Part shown: positions 39,666-48,421 of the stretch, piece by piece
Layout: every line of letters begins with the position of its first letter
How positions within the stretch are numbered: the stretch's first letter is position 1
DNA from: Lacrimispora xylanisolvens
GTDB lineage: Bacteria > Bacillota > Clostridia > Lachnospirales > Lachnospiraceae
Assembly: GCF_002934545.1 (NCBI RefSeq)
Contig: NZ_PTJA01000017.1
Span: forward strand, 61,234 to 125,233
Reading direction: 5' to 3'
Length of the DNA stretch: 64,000 bases
Notes under the pieces: model-generated
The model's input: the letters and a program-made list of their open reading frames with translations, nothing else
The model's database searches: none
What the model was told of the DNA's origin: nothing
Position numbers and translations under genes: made by a program

Positions 39666-40115
39666 GTGAGCACAATTTTAAACGTAGTATTAGTGATTCT
39701 TTTCATCGTAGTGATAGCTCTGGCAGTCCTTTACTTTCTTGGAAGAAAGCTGGAAAAGCGTCAGGTAGAACAGCAGCAGGCACTGGAAGCTGCGGCACAG
39801 ACCGTTTCCATGCTTGTGATCGATAAGAAAAAGATGAGGCTAAAGGATGCCGGGCTCCCAAAGATCGTGTATGAACAAACGCCAAAGTACATGCGCCGTA
39901 CCAAGCTGCCGATCGTAAAAGCAAAGGTCGGACCAAAAGTAATGACATTGATTGCAGACGCAAAGGTTTTCGATGTGCTTCCTGTTAAGACAGAAGCAAA
40001 GGTTGTGATTAGCGGTATCTACATAACCGAAATCAAAAGCCTCCGCGGCAAAGCAGTTCCTCCGGCGCCAAAGAAGAAATCTTTTTGGGACAGGTTTAAA
40101 AAGAACAATCATTAG
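39666..40115 (+). CDS. Small membrane-anchored protein of unknown function
   Basis: 149 aa. One N-terminal transmembrane helix (about 4-26), a short coiled-coil-like stretch (KLEKRQVEQQQALEAAAQT), then a basic domain (KKKMRLKDAGLPKIV..., KAKVGPKVMTLIADAKVFDVLP) and a Lys/Pro-rich C-terminus. I recognise no family. I chose GTG 39666-39668, eight bases after GGAGG at 39653-39657; an upstream ATG would add a poorly supported tail. Divergent from rpoB with its own promoter and terminator. Confidence 0.8.
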   Translation: MSTILNVVLVILFIVVIALAVLYFLGRKLEKRQVEQQQALEAAAQTVSMLVIDKKKMRLKDAGLPKIVYEQTPKYMRRTKLPIVKAKVGPKVMTLIADAKVFDVLPVKTEAKVVISGIYITEIKSLRGKAVPPAPKKKSFWDRFKKNNH

Positions 40116-40153
40116 ACCAGGTTACGATTCCTATCACCGGAACGTCTGTGATA

Positions 40154-40192
40154 GATGCCGATGAGCGATTAAACTCGTTCATCGGCATTTTT
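40154..40192 (+). terminator. Terminator of the 149-aa membrane protein gene
   Basis: ATGCCGATGA / TCATCGGCAT stem with extra inner GCG/CGT pairs, then TTTTTATTT. Confidence 0.9.
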
Positions 40193-40236
40193 ATTTGTCT
40201 TTAAATAAATAATTTTTGAAATGTCAGATAAATCTA

Positions 40237-40264
40237 TTGACATACTGGAAATATATGATATAAT
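40237..40264 (+). promoter_or_regulatory. Promoter of the superoxide dismutase gene
   Basis: -35 TTGACA (40237-40242), 16-base spacer, -10 TATAAT (40259-40264). Confidence 0.85.
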
Positions 40265-40278
40265 CAGGTTACAAGGTA

Positions 40279-40294
40279 GTTAGTAATAACTAAC
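40279..40294. promoter_or_regulatory. Inverted repeat just after the sod transcription start
   Basis: GTTAGT-AATA-ACTAAC, a perfect 6-bp inverted repeat about 10-25 bases downstream of the expected start site. The position fits a repressor operator. It does not match the PerR box well and the regulator is unknown. Confidence 0.45.
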
Positions 40295-40349
40295 CAATAA
40301 TTAAAAAATTAAATTTCAATATAAATGAGAACCTGAAAGGAGAACCACT

Positions 40350-40970
40350 ATGTTTGAACAAATTATTTTACCTTATAAATATGAAGCTTTAGAACCCCAT
40401 ATCGATGCTCTTACAATGGAAACACACTATTCCAAGCATCACGCAGCCTATACAAAAAATCTAAATGATGCAGCTAAAATAGCAGGAGTGGAGAACATGG
40501 ATATTGTTTCCCTTCTCTCCTCTCTCAATCAGATTCCGGATGAGGCACTTAGAAAGACAATCAGGAACAATGGAGGCGGCTTTTATAATCATAACCTGTA
40601 TTTCTCCACAATGAGCCCTGATGGAGGCGGAGAACCGGAAGGTCCGCTAAAGGCAGCTCTTGACGATGCTTTTGGAAGCTTCTCACAGTTTAAGGTTCAG
40701 TTAAGCGCTCTGGCAGCCGGACAGTTTGGATCTGGCTGGGGATGGCTCTCAGCTGATAAGGCTGGTAAGCTGCACCTCTCATCAAGTCCAAACCAGGATA
40801 ATCCGTTGATGGAAGGAGGCGGTAAGGTTCCAATACTGGGAATTGATGTCTGGGAACACGCTTATTATCTTAAGTATAAGAATCTAAGGGCTGATTATAT
40901 CAAAGCTTTCTTTGATGTGGTAAACTGGAAGGAAGTATCAAATAATTACGAGAAAGCACTAAAAGGTTAA
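40350..40970 (+). CDS. sodA: Superoxide dismutase (Mn/Fe)
   Basis: 206 aa. Metal ligands visible as His26 (ETHYSKHH), His81 (NHNLYF), Asp166 and His170 (DVWEHAYY). Gly at the position before the second ligand and Gln in NQDNP favour the Mn type, but metal use cannot be settled by sequence. An intact oxygen-defence enzyme in an apparent anaerobe. No signal peptide. Confidence 0.94.
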   Translation: MFEQIILPYKYEALEPHIDALTMETHYSKHHAAYTKNLNDAAKIAGVENMDIVSLLSSLNQIPDEALRKTIRNNGGGFYNHNLYFSTMSPDGGGEPEGPLKAALDDAFGSFSQFKVQLSALAAGQFGSGWGWLSADKAGKLHLSSSPNQDNPLMEGGGKVPILGIDVWEHAYYLKYKNLRADYIKAFFDVVNWKEVSNNYEKALKG

Positions 40971-40981
40971 GAACCTGATTT

Positions 40982-41013
40982 AAGGAGGGAAAACAAATTT
41001 GTTTTCCCTCCTT
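40982..41013. terminator. Bidirectional terminator between sodA and the RND gene
   Basis: A perfect 32-bp palindrome (AAGGAGGGAAAACAAA and complement) between convergent genes. The U-run is inside the stem, so efficiency is uncertain. Confidence 0.7.
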
Positions 41014-41036
41014 TCTTAGTGGTTCATAAATTAAAA

Positions 41037-44000
41037 TCAATCACAGATCAGTTCGCCTTCACCACCGATTTTCTTACGCCCCCATTTGTAGACAACACGA
41101 TAAAATGTGGGAAGCAAAAGAAGTGTTAAAGCTGTGGAAGCCAGTAATCCACCTACATTTACCAAAGCCAGTCCCTGCATCATTTTACCTGACTTACCAT
41201 ATGCAAGAGCGTTGGGAACCATGGATATTACTGTTGTTAAGGTAGTCATAAAGATTGGTCTCATACGGATCGCGCCTGCTTCCACCAGTGCTTTGTCTAA
41301 CGGCATCTCTCCCAGCATCTGGTTAACCGTCTCCACATAAAGAATTCCATTATTTACAACCGTACCCACTAACATTAAAAATCCAAGCATGGATACCATA
41401 TCAATCGGTGCATCAGCTGCAAATAAAAGGCCAAAGGAACCAATCAGACTAAATGGTATGGAAGTCATTACCATTGCGGAATATTTGGGTGACTCAAACT
41501 GGATCGCCATAACAATAAATACCAGGAAAACACCGGTAATCAAAGCTCCTCCCAATGCACCAAGTTCTTCATTCATAATCTTATCCAGATCATTTGTCAT
41601 TGGTTTTACTCCAGCAGGCAGTTTATAGTTCTTAACAAATTTTTTCACATCATCTTTAGCCGTTTTTAAATATTCAGACTGAGGCTGCATGGTGATTGCC
41701 ACTTTATACTGCTTATTTTTACGTTCAATCTGCTGCGGACTGTCTTTATAATAGATTTCAGCCAGATCGCTTAATGGAAGCGTTGTTCCGGAAGCCGTTG
41801 TAATCATCATCCCCTGCAGTTTCTCTATTGCATCATATTTATCTTTAGCATACTCAACTTTTACATCAATGTCTTCTCCATCAACACGAATGGTTGATGC
41901 CTTAACACCACTTAATGCAGTATAAACATTGGAACCTATGACAGCAGGAGTGAGTCCTTCTGCCTGAGCTTTTACCGGGTCAATCCGTACCTTCACAACA
42001 GGTGCTGCATTCTCTACACTGGAATGAACCTGCATGACATCTTCTCTTTTTTGCAGTTCTGTAACTAATTGAGCACTTGCTTTCTTCAGAGTTTCATAAT
42101 TGGTACTTTGAAGATCAACCTCAATTTGATCTCCCGACATCATGGTGCTGGACATGGTGCTGCTTCCTTGTTTTAATGTTACGGAACAGTCTTTAAAGTC
42201 GGCCAGCTGACCTCTCCACTTATTAATTATCTGATCTGTGGTTTGTTTTCTGTCATCTTTTAAATAAGCATTTAAATTTATTGTACTGGAAGAATCTATG
42301 CTAAGTCCTCCGGCACCATAAGTTACAAGATAATGATCCACATTTTCATCATTTGTAATAAACTCTTCCATACCTGCCAGTGACTGATTTAACGCATCAA
42401 TGGACAATCCTGGCCTCATCTTAATTGACATACTGACAATTCCTTCATCCACAGTTGTCATCAAATCCACTCTCAGTTTTGATGCCATTGCCAAAGCAGC
42501 TGCCATGAGCAATATACTGACAGTAAACACCACCTTAGTCTTTTTTAAAAGATAAGGAATATTCTTTCTGTACCAATTCTGTAACGATTTGATAAGTCCG
42601 TTTACCGGTGCCTTTTCTTTCTCTACCGGATGCCATTGTACAAAACTTAAAGGTACAATGGTTACAGCAGAAAATAAAGATGCAACCATACAAAATACAA
42701 TTGTATAACCCAGCTGTATAAATAACTGCCCTGACATACCGTTTAAAAAAACAAGGGGGAAAAATACAACACAGGTAGTTATGGTGCCACCTGTAATGGA
42801 TCCAATCATAATCCGGCTTCCCTCTATTGCGGCATCATAGTAATTTCTTGTTTCTTTTGCCCGGAAACAGCCATCCAGAACATTGATGGAGTTATCAACC
42901 ATCATACCGACTCCAAGTACCAGTGAGGTCAGTGAAATAACGTTTAAGGAAAAGCCCATGGCACTCATACAGATCAGAGACAGTACCACAGAAATTGGTA
43001 TTGAAGTACCTACAATGACAGATGCACGCAAGTCTCCATAAAAAAGCCACAAGATAATCATGGAGAGAATAATTGCCATTACCATGGTTTGCACTACATT
43101 TGAAATGGACTCCTTAATAACATTGCTGGAATCATTAACAACTGTAATATTAATACCGGGATTATCTGCAAGTATACTGGCAACCTGTTGGGATACCTGC
43201 TTTGAAACTTCTATTGCAGTGGAGTCCGACTGCTTTTTTATATCCAGCGAAATAATATTTTCTCCGTTGTATCGCCCTATGGAATCCTCATCTTTCAGGG
43301 CATCATATACATCAGCAATATCTGATAGATGAATGGTATCTCCATTGGCCAGAGGTATTGCAATATTTTTCAGGCTGTCAGTATTATTGTAATCATTTCC
43401 AACACTGACATTCAGTTTTTGCCTTCCCACATCAATATCTCCAGCTGGGATTGTAAAATCTGCTGCGCCAACAATCTGGGCAACTGCCGGCATGGTTAAA
43501 TGATATTGTTTCATCTTTTCCGGATCCAGCTGAACACTTACATAACTTTTTTGTCCGCCGGAAACAGATACCTCACTGACAGAACTGAGCTTTTCAAATT
43601 CCGGAACAATTTTATTATCCACATATGTATACAGATTCTGGCCAACGTTTCCACTAACTGCAAGTGTTACGGCAGCTCCTGATGTCAGATTCAGTTCCAG
43701 TATTCTGGGCTCTTCAATATCATCTGGCATATCATTGCGGATTCCATCAATTGCTTTTTTCAGGTTGATATAGGCTGTATCTAAATTTGTTCCATATTTA
43801 TATTGTACCAGTACAATAGATACGTTATCTTTTGAGTAAGAATTAATTGTGTCAACACTGTCAAGAGATGATATGGCATCTTCCTGCTTGGTGGTAATTA
43901 AGTCATTAATGTCCTCCGGACTGGCTCCCGCGTAGACAGTACCAATAACTAGCATGGGAAGATCCATTTCAGGAGTAAGTTCTACTTTTGTTCCTAACAG

Positions 44001-44087
44001 AGACTGAACTCCAAAATATGCGATTGTAATCAGACATAGAATGATGGTCACAGGCCTTCTTACTGCAAATTTTGTTAAATTAACCAT
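41037..44087 (-). CDS. RND-family efflux pump, locus 1
   Basis: 1016 aa, AcrB-like: 12 transmembrane helices, two large extracytoplasmic loops. The TM4 motif reads GVGMMVDNSINVLDG, keeping the first relay Asp of AcrB (D407) but with Asn at D408. TM10 reads GTVVNNGILYVE, with Asn where AcrB has Lys940. The start is ATG 44085-44087 (MVNLTKFAVRRPV), one base after the MFP stop. It is last in TetR-TolC A-TolC B-MFP-RND. The substrate is unknown. Confidence 0.92.
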   Translation of the reverse strand: MVNLTKFAVRRPVTIILCLITIAYFGVQSLLGTKVELTPEMDLPMLVIGTVYAGASPEDINDLITTKQEDAISSLDSVDTINSYSKDNVSIVLVQYKYGTNLDTAYINLKKAIDGIRNDMPDDIEEPRILELNLTSGAAVTLAVSGNVGQNLYTYVDNKIVPEFEKLSSVSEVSVSGGQKSYVSVQLDPEKMKQYHLTMPAVAQIVGAADFTIPAGDIDVGRQKLNVSVGNDYNNTDSLKNIAIPLANGDTIHLSDIADVYDALKDEDSIGRYNGENIISLDIKKQSDSTAIEVSKQVSQQVASILADNPGINITVVNDSSNVIKESISNVVQTMVMAIILSMIILWLFYGDLRASVIVGTSIPISVVLSLICMSAMGFSLNVISLTSLVLGVGMMVDNSINVLDGCFRAKETRNYYDAAIEGSRIMIGSITGGTITTCVVFFPLVFLNGMSGQLFIQLGYTIVFCMVASLFSAVTIVPLSFVQWHPVEKEKAPVNGLIKSLQNWYRKNIPYLLKKTKVVFTVSILLMAAALAMASKLRVDLMTTVDEGIVSMSIKMRPGLSIDALNQSLAGMEEFITNDENVDHYLVTYGAGGLSIDSSSTINLNAYLKDDRKQTTDQIINKWRGQLADFKDCSVTLKQGSSTMSSTMMSGDQIEVDLQSTNYETLKKASAQLVTELQKREDVMQVHSSVENAAPVVKVRIDPVKAQAEGLTPAVIGSNVYTALSGVKASTIRVDGEDIDVKVEYAKDKYDAIEKLQGMMITTASGTTLPLSDLAEIYYKDSPQQIERKNKQYKVAITMQPQSEYLKTAKDDVKKFVKNYKLPAGVKPMTNDLDKIMNEELGALGGALITGVFLVFIVMAIQFESPKYSAMVMTSIPFSLIGSFGLLFAADAPIDMVSMLGFLMLVGTVVNNGILYVETVNQMLGEMPLDKALVEAGAIRMRPIFMTTLTTVISMVPNALAYGKSGKMMQGLALVNVGGLLASTALTLLLLPTFYRVVYKWGRKKIGGEGELICD

Positions 44088-44088
44088 C

Positions 44089-45204
44089 TTATTCACCTGC
44101 CTTTGTATCTGCAACGGCAGGTGTCTCTGTCTCTGTTTCCTGTGATGGATTACTCTCTTCCAGCAAAACCTCTGCACCATCCATCAGTTCATTGCTCCAG
44201 CTGGTTATTACAACGCTGTCATATGTAATTCCTGACTTTATTTCCATTTTATCTTTGTCATATATTCCAGCAGATATCTCTGTTTTTTTGGCTATGCCAT
44301 TTTCATAGCAGTAAACAAAGGGGACACTGGCATCGTAGCTTACTGCATCTACTGGAATTGTCATAACACCTGCTGCCCTGCTCATAACTGCAGTAATCTT
44401 GACCCTGGTTCCCGTTGTCAGACCTTTTGAATCTGCAAGAACCGCCTTTACATCGTAAAGACCGGTCTGGGAATTAACAACGGAACTGATTTCAGTTACA
44501 GTGCCATCATATTGAACTCCGTTTTTTTCCACTGATACAGTATCATTTACTGCCATATTCTGTAACGATTTTTCTGTAATGCCAAAGGTAATCTGTATCT
44601 GGTTTGTACCTGAAATTTTGCAGATTTCTGAACTGACAGTAATATGATCATGTGGTTCAACTGTACGGGATTCCACTACACCGATTATGGGTGCTGTCAC
44701 TGTCGTGTACTTTAACTGCAGGTCATACTGGTTTTTTGCTGCTTCGTATGCCAGTCTGGCATTATTCGCACCGTTCTGAGCCTGTTCCAGAGACTGATGG
44801 GATACCGCCCCTGTTGTATAAAGCGCCTCTGTTCTGGCAAGTGTGTTCTGACTGTCAGTTACTGCTATTGCAGCTGAATCCACATTTATTTTCAAAGTAG
44901 TCAAAGCATCTGAATCAATTTTACAAAGAGGCTGACCTGCCTCCACCATATCTCCTGCCCGAAAATAAACCTCCAGCACCTCTCCGTTCATTTTGGGCAT
45001 TACATTGGCTTTTAGTTCAGGCTCTACCGTTCCCGTTAAATCTGTATAAAGGGTGATATCCCCTGTCTGAGGCTTCTCGGCAGATACGAGCGGCCGGGTT
45101 TCAAACGGAATCTCTTCTTTTTTCTTTCCAAAAACACCAAATCCTATGATGCCGGCAGCAGCTATAATAACCACAGCAATAACCAGTCTTTTCTTACTCT
45201 TCAT
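44089..45204 (-). CDS. RND membrane-fusion (periplasmic adaptor-like) protein, locus 1
   Basis: 371 aa. An N-terminal transmembrane anchor (about 8-25, no lipobox) precedes a lipoyl/barrel-sandwich half-motif (GEVLEVYFRAGDMVEAGQPL), a helical hairpin (about 95-160) with residues typical of adaptors that dock TolC tips, a second lipoyl half (VTAPIIGVVESRTVEPHDHI) and beta-barrel domains. Start ATG 45202-45204 after AAAGGA. It sits between the TolC-like pair and the RND gene. Confidence 0.9.
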   Translation of the reverse strand: MKSKKRLVIAVVIIAAAGIIGFGVFGKKKEEIPFETRPLVSAEKPQTGDITLYTDLTGTVEPELKANVMPKMNGEVLEVYFRAGDMVEAGQPLCKIDSDALTTLKINVDSAAIAVTDSQNTLARTEALYTTGAVSHQSLEQAQNGANNARLAYEAAKNQYDLQLKYTTVTAPIIGVVESRTVEPHDHITVSSEICKISGTNQIQITFGITEKSLQNMAVNDTVSVEKNGVQYDGTVTEISSVVNSQTGLYDVKAVLADSKGLTTGTRVKITAVMSRAAGVMTIPVDAVSYDASVPFVYCYENGIAKKTEISAGIYDKDKMEIKSGITYDSVVITSWSNELMDGAEVLLEESNPSQETETETPAVADTKAGE

Positions 45205-45258
45205 CTCATTTTCCTTTCTCAAATCCCTTGATGTAAAATTCAAGCCATTATCTGAGTT

Positions 45259-46482
45259 TTAGATATCCAGTAACCCTTCTGTCGCCCAGTAATACAACTC
45301 CATCGCCTGGCGCAGTGACAAGTCTGCATTTGTTTTTTCTCCTTCTGCCTGATAGTAAGACAGCATCTGTCCCAAATATTCAATCTGGCTGATGGAACCA
45401 TTTTTAAACTGAATCTCAGTGGCATTTTTTACAACGACTGCCTGATCATATGCCGTGCAGGCAGCTTCGTAATTTTTTTTATTTTGTAAAATATCCTGAT
45501 AGAGCTGCTCCATCTGAATGGACAGATTCTGTTCCATCTGCGCTTCACTTCGAAACTTTGATTTTACTCTGGTAGAACTTCGATCTGTTTTTCTGTGACG
45601 TTCCTCAATCAGTGTGTAATTATTGCGGATGGCAGCGGCTGTATCCTCCTGCAAGTTCAGTTCCTCTATTTTACTTAAATCAGCAGCAGGAACAGACTGA
45701 ATCTGTGGTTTGCTCTCCCCCGTCCAGCCTGCCAGGAGTTTCACTGTTGAGCCAAGACTTTCTACCGTATTGTCAAGACCAGCAAGTGCACTTTCTGCAT
45801 TGAGCAGGTTTTTTTTAGCGGCTGTCACATCTGCATCTGTTGCCATTCCCAAACCTTGCATGGAAACAGCAGACTGGTAAAGCTTTTCATACATTTCCTT
45901 CATTGTCTGCAGTGTTTTTTGCTGGGCTGATGCCATATTGTAGCCAATCATTGCCTGCTGGGCTCCGCTGGTCAGCTGTTTTGCCCCTTTTCTGACTGGT
46001 TCATAGGAGGAGGCGTCGGGTTTAGTGTTATAATTATAAGCTCTGCTGATCTTGTCTCCAGCACTTTTCATTGCCTTTTCATACGCCCGCAAAGTAGCAT
46101 ACAGGATCTGCCCATCCATGGTGGATAAACCGCCTGCATCTTTTAAATCATCGGCATCTTCCTTATAATCCCCTGCATCTTCATAAGCCGCCATGTACTG
46201 GTCCTTTACATCATCCATGGCGGACCAGTACATCTCATTTGCAGAGATCATATTTGGATTAAATAACTGAATCCGGTCTCCCAGTTCTTCATACTCTAAA
46301 ACATTATCCTGTAGTAATTCCCACTGCCTTTGGTCATATCCTTCTGGGACGGCATTTTTTGCTTTTCCCGGTTCTGCCATTTGTGCCCCATACGCCGGAA
46401 GCACCAGGGCATTGCCTGTTATGGACACAATAACTGCTGTAAGAAGCACAACCTGCCACAATTTTTTCGTATTCCTATGCAT
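45259..46482 (-). CDS. TolC-like secreted protein B, locus 1
   Basis: 407 aa. A Sec signal peptide (cleavage near AYG-AQ, residue ~32) precedes TolC-type helical repeats: GMATDADVTAAKKNLL (first) and NGSISQIEYLGQMLSYY (second). The N-terminal block is WxxLxDN..EYEELxD.IxxFNP, shared with the three other TolC-like proteins. In the second repeat the segment between NNYTLI and YQDILQNKKNYEAA is only ~40 residues and charged, where outer-membrane TolC has beta-strands. No lipobox or sortase motif. It follows protein A by 13 bases. Confidence 0.82.
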   Translation of the reverse strand: MHRNTKKLWQVVLLTAVIVSITGNALVLPAYGAQMAEPGKAKNAVPEGYDQRQWELLQDNVLEYEELGDRIQLFNPNMISANEMYWSAMDDVKDQYMAAYEDAGDYKEDADDLKDAGGLSTMDGQILYATLRAYEKAMKSAGDKISRAYNYNTKPDASSYEPVRKGAKQLTSGAQQAMIGYNMASAQQKTLQTMKEMYEKLYQSAVSMQGLGMATDADVTAAKKNLLNAESALAGLDNTVESLGSTVKLLAGWTGESKPQIQSVPAADLSKIEELNLQEDTAAAIRNNYTLIEERHRKTDRSSTRVKSKFRSEAQMEQNLSIQMEQLYQDILQNKKNYEAACTAYDQAVVVKNATEIQFKNGSISQIEYLGQMLSYYQAEGEKTNADLSLRQAMELYYWATEGLLDI

Positions 46483-46495
46483 GGCTATTCCCTCC

Positions 46496-47632
46496 TTACT
46501 CTACCGATGCCAGCCCATTCACCGACCAGTCATACTGTTCCATTGTCCAAAACCAGTCCATATCTGCAATTTTAAGTGCATTCTGCTTTGTCAGATAATC
46601 TGTCTGCTGCTGTAAATATTCCAGTTGGCCTATGGTACCCAGCTGCATGTTCTGAGAAGCAATCTCCATTTTTCTTGCTGATTCCTCCAGAGCACTTTGG
46701 GCCTCATGATAAGCAACCTGAGCCTGTAAAACTTCCCGGTATCTCTTGTCCAGATCTGCGCCTATTTTATCTTTGTTATCCCTGATTTTAATCCGATAAG
46801 AATCTTTTACCACTTCTGATACTGCATTCTCCAGCTTTCTCTGATTTATTATAAGTTCATAATTATTATCAACGGCTTTGGCGTAATCCAGATCGGGGTG
46901 AAACCCGGATATTCTGGCAGCGTCAGAAGCCGGCACCGGTCTCATATCCGGTGATGCCTGATAGCCCCAGCCTAACATGACACAAAGAGATTTCTTCAGC
47001 TTATTAATAGAAGCTTCTGTCTGAATAATTGCCGTCTCTGTCTTTTGCAGATTGTTCTTTGCATTTAATACCTCTACATTGGTAGAAGACCCGATGTCTC
47101 TTTGTACTTCCGTCACCCGAAGTACTTCAGTAAGCAGCTTTTGATTCTGTTTTAAAACTTCCAGATTAAGAATGGACTTATAGTAGGAAATCATATTTGA
47201 CTGAGCTATAATGGTGAGATTTTTTTCAGTCTGAATGTTGGAATAGCGCATTACTACTAAATCGAATACATTATCATCTGCTTTTTTCTCCAATGACCGT
47301 GCCTGTGCTTCTGCCATGGCATCCGCAAGATCATTATCTCCGGTTATGGTTGAGCGCAGATCTGCTGCATCATCCCGGTAAGACCGCGCCACATCATCTG
47401 CAGTGGGATCATCTCTCTGCTTGGAGTATTCCACCTGGTTATTTAAAACTGTGGCATTGTATTCATGAATTAAATCCTCAATTTCTTCGTATTCCATAGT
47501 ATTATCCCGTAGCTTTTCCCACTCTGCATCGGATCTTGAAAATGCCGGGCTTGCGTATATCTTATTTGCTGGAAACAACAAAACTGCCAATAAAAGAATG
47601 GAAACAAATTGTTTACTTTTTCTATTAACCAT
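46496..47632 (-). CDS. TolC-like secreted protein A, locus 1
   Basis: 378 aa. A signal peptide (cleavage near IYA-SPAFS, residue ~28) precedes WEKLRDNTMEYEEIEDLI, then the TolC repeat motifs GSSTNVEVLNAKNNL and GTIGQLEYLQQQTDYL. The first-repeat 'barrel' region is a D/K/R-rich helical stretch (about 70-120) and the second is short, so no amphipathic beta-barrel strands are seen. ATG follows AGGAG. It is 11 bases after the TetR gene. Likely hetero-oligomer partner of protein B (inference). Confidence 0.82.
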   Translation of the reverse strand: MVNRKSKQFVSILLLAVLLFPANKIYASPAFSRSDAEWEKLRDNTMEYEEIEDLIHEYNATVLNNQVEYSKQRDDPTADDVARSYRDDAADLRSTITGDNDLADAMAEAQARSLEKKADDNVFDLVVMRYSNIQTEKNLTIIAQSNMISYYKSILNLEVLKQNQKLLTEVLRVTEVQRDIGSSTNVEVLNAKNNLQKTETAIIQTEASINKLKKSLCVMLGWGYQASPDMRPVPASDAARISGFHPDLDYAKAVDNNYELIINQRKLENAVSEVVKDSYRIKIRDNKDKIGADLDKRYREVLQAQVAYHEAQSALEESARKMEIASQNMQLGTIGQLEYLQQQTDYLTKQNALKIADMDWFWTMEQYDWSVNGLASVE

Positions 47633-47643
47633 TGTAATTACTC

Positions 47644-48288
47644 CTATCCTGTCTTTCTCTGTGTTTTTAGACGCACTCCTTCTTCCACAATTTTAAACTG
47701 GAATTCGATCCCATGTAGTATTTCATCTATATCTGCCGATTCCATAAAATACATAGCCATGGATTTTGCTACAAGGAATAACAAAAGTTCCAGCAGATCC
47801 GAAAGCTCATCCACATCGGAAACCGGACAGATGTTACGATCCAGCTTATCAAAGCAATCGCGGATTAGTTCCTTCTCTTCTCTGCTTTTATTAAAAAATT
47901 CTTTGAAGCCTATGATGCTTGTTTCAGTCATCAGCTTTGCATCCATAAAAATATTTTTATAAAATATAAAATCCTGTTGTTCCCGTCCGTAGTGAATTAA
48001 CACCAGGATTGAATTCCAGAACACCTGATAAATATTACCTTCACATAATTCCATATTTTTATTGAACCATAGCTTACAGGACTCCTGGAAATCATGGAGC
48101 AAATAAGACAGCAAATCATCCTTATCTTCAAAATATGTATAAAAACTACCTCTGGAGATATCAGCCGCTTTAATAATCTGGTTGATAGAAACATCGGAAA
48201 AGGAGAATCTGGAAAATTCCTGAATTGCCGCCTGTTTAATTTTTTCACGTTTTATATCAGGCAAATGTAAAAAACGCTGTGTTGGCAT
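47644..48288 (-). CDS. TetR-family regulator, locus 1
   Basis: 214 aa. N-terminal HTH (about 10-57; VSINQIIKAADISRGSFYTYFEDKDDLLSY), then a helical ligand/dimer domain. ATG 48286-48288 (MPTQRFLHLPD) follows TTGGAGG. First gene of the efflux operon. Its promoter is overlapped by a 15-bp palindrome (48340-48354), fitting autorepression and control of the pump. It is a paralog of the regulator at 63250. Confidence 0.93.
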   Translation of the reverse strand: MPTQRFLHLPDIKREKIKQAAIQEFSRFSFSDVSINQIIKAADISRGSFYTYFEDKDDLLSYLLHDFQESCKLWFNKNMELCEGNIYQVFWNSILVLIHYGREQQDFIFYKNIFMDAKLMTETSIIGFKEFFNKSREEKELIRDCFDKLDRNICPVSDVDELSDLLELLLFLVAKSMAMYFMESADIDEILHGIEFQFKIVEEGVRLKTQRKTG

Positions 48289-48318
48289 AAATTCCTCCAA
48301 TTTTTTAAATATAAAAAG

Positions 48319-48354
48319 TTTATAAATTTTATTAAATAAATGACAACTTGTCAT
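48319..48354 (-). promoter_or_regulatory. Promoter with TetR-type operator, efflux locus 1
   Basis: -35 TTGTCA (48341-48346), 16-base spacer, -10 TATAAA (48319-48324). The palindrome ATGACAA-C-TTGTCAT (48340-48354, 7-bp perfect arms) covers the -35. Confidence 0.8.
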
Positions 48355-48361
48355 CTTATAG

Positions 48362-48400
48362 ATAAAACATATGGCGGAAAAAATCCGCCATATGTTTTAT
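48362..48400 (-). terminator. Terminator of wall-binding repeat gene 3
   Basis: A 17-bp perfect stem (ATAAAACATATGGCGGA and complement) with a U5 loop; the 3' arm ends in UUUUAU. Confidence 0.8.
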
Positions 48401-48421
48401 CTTGTCTTTGTCAGAGCATTA

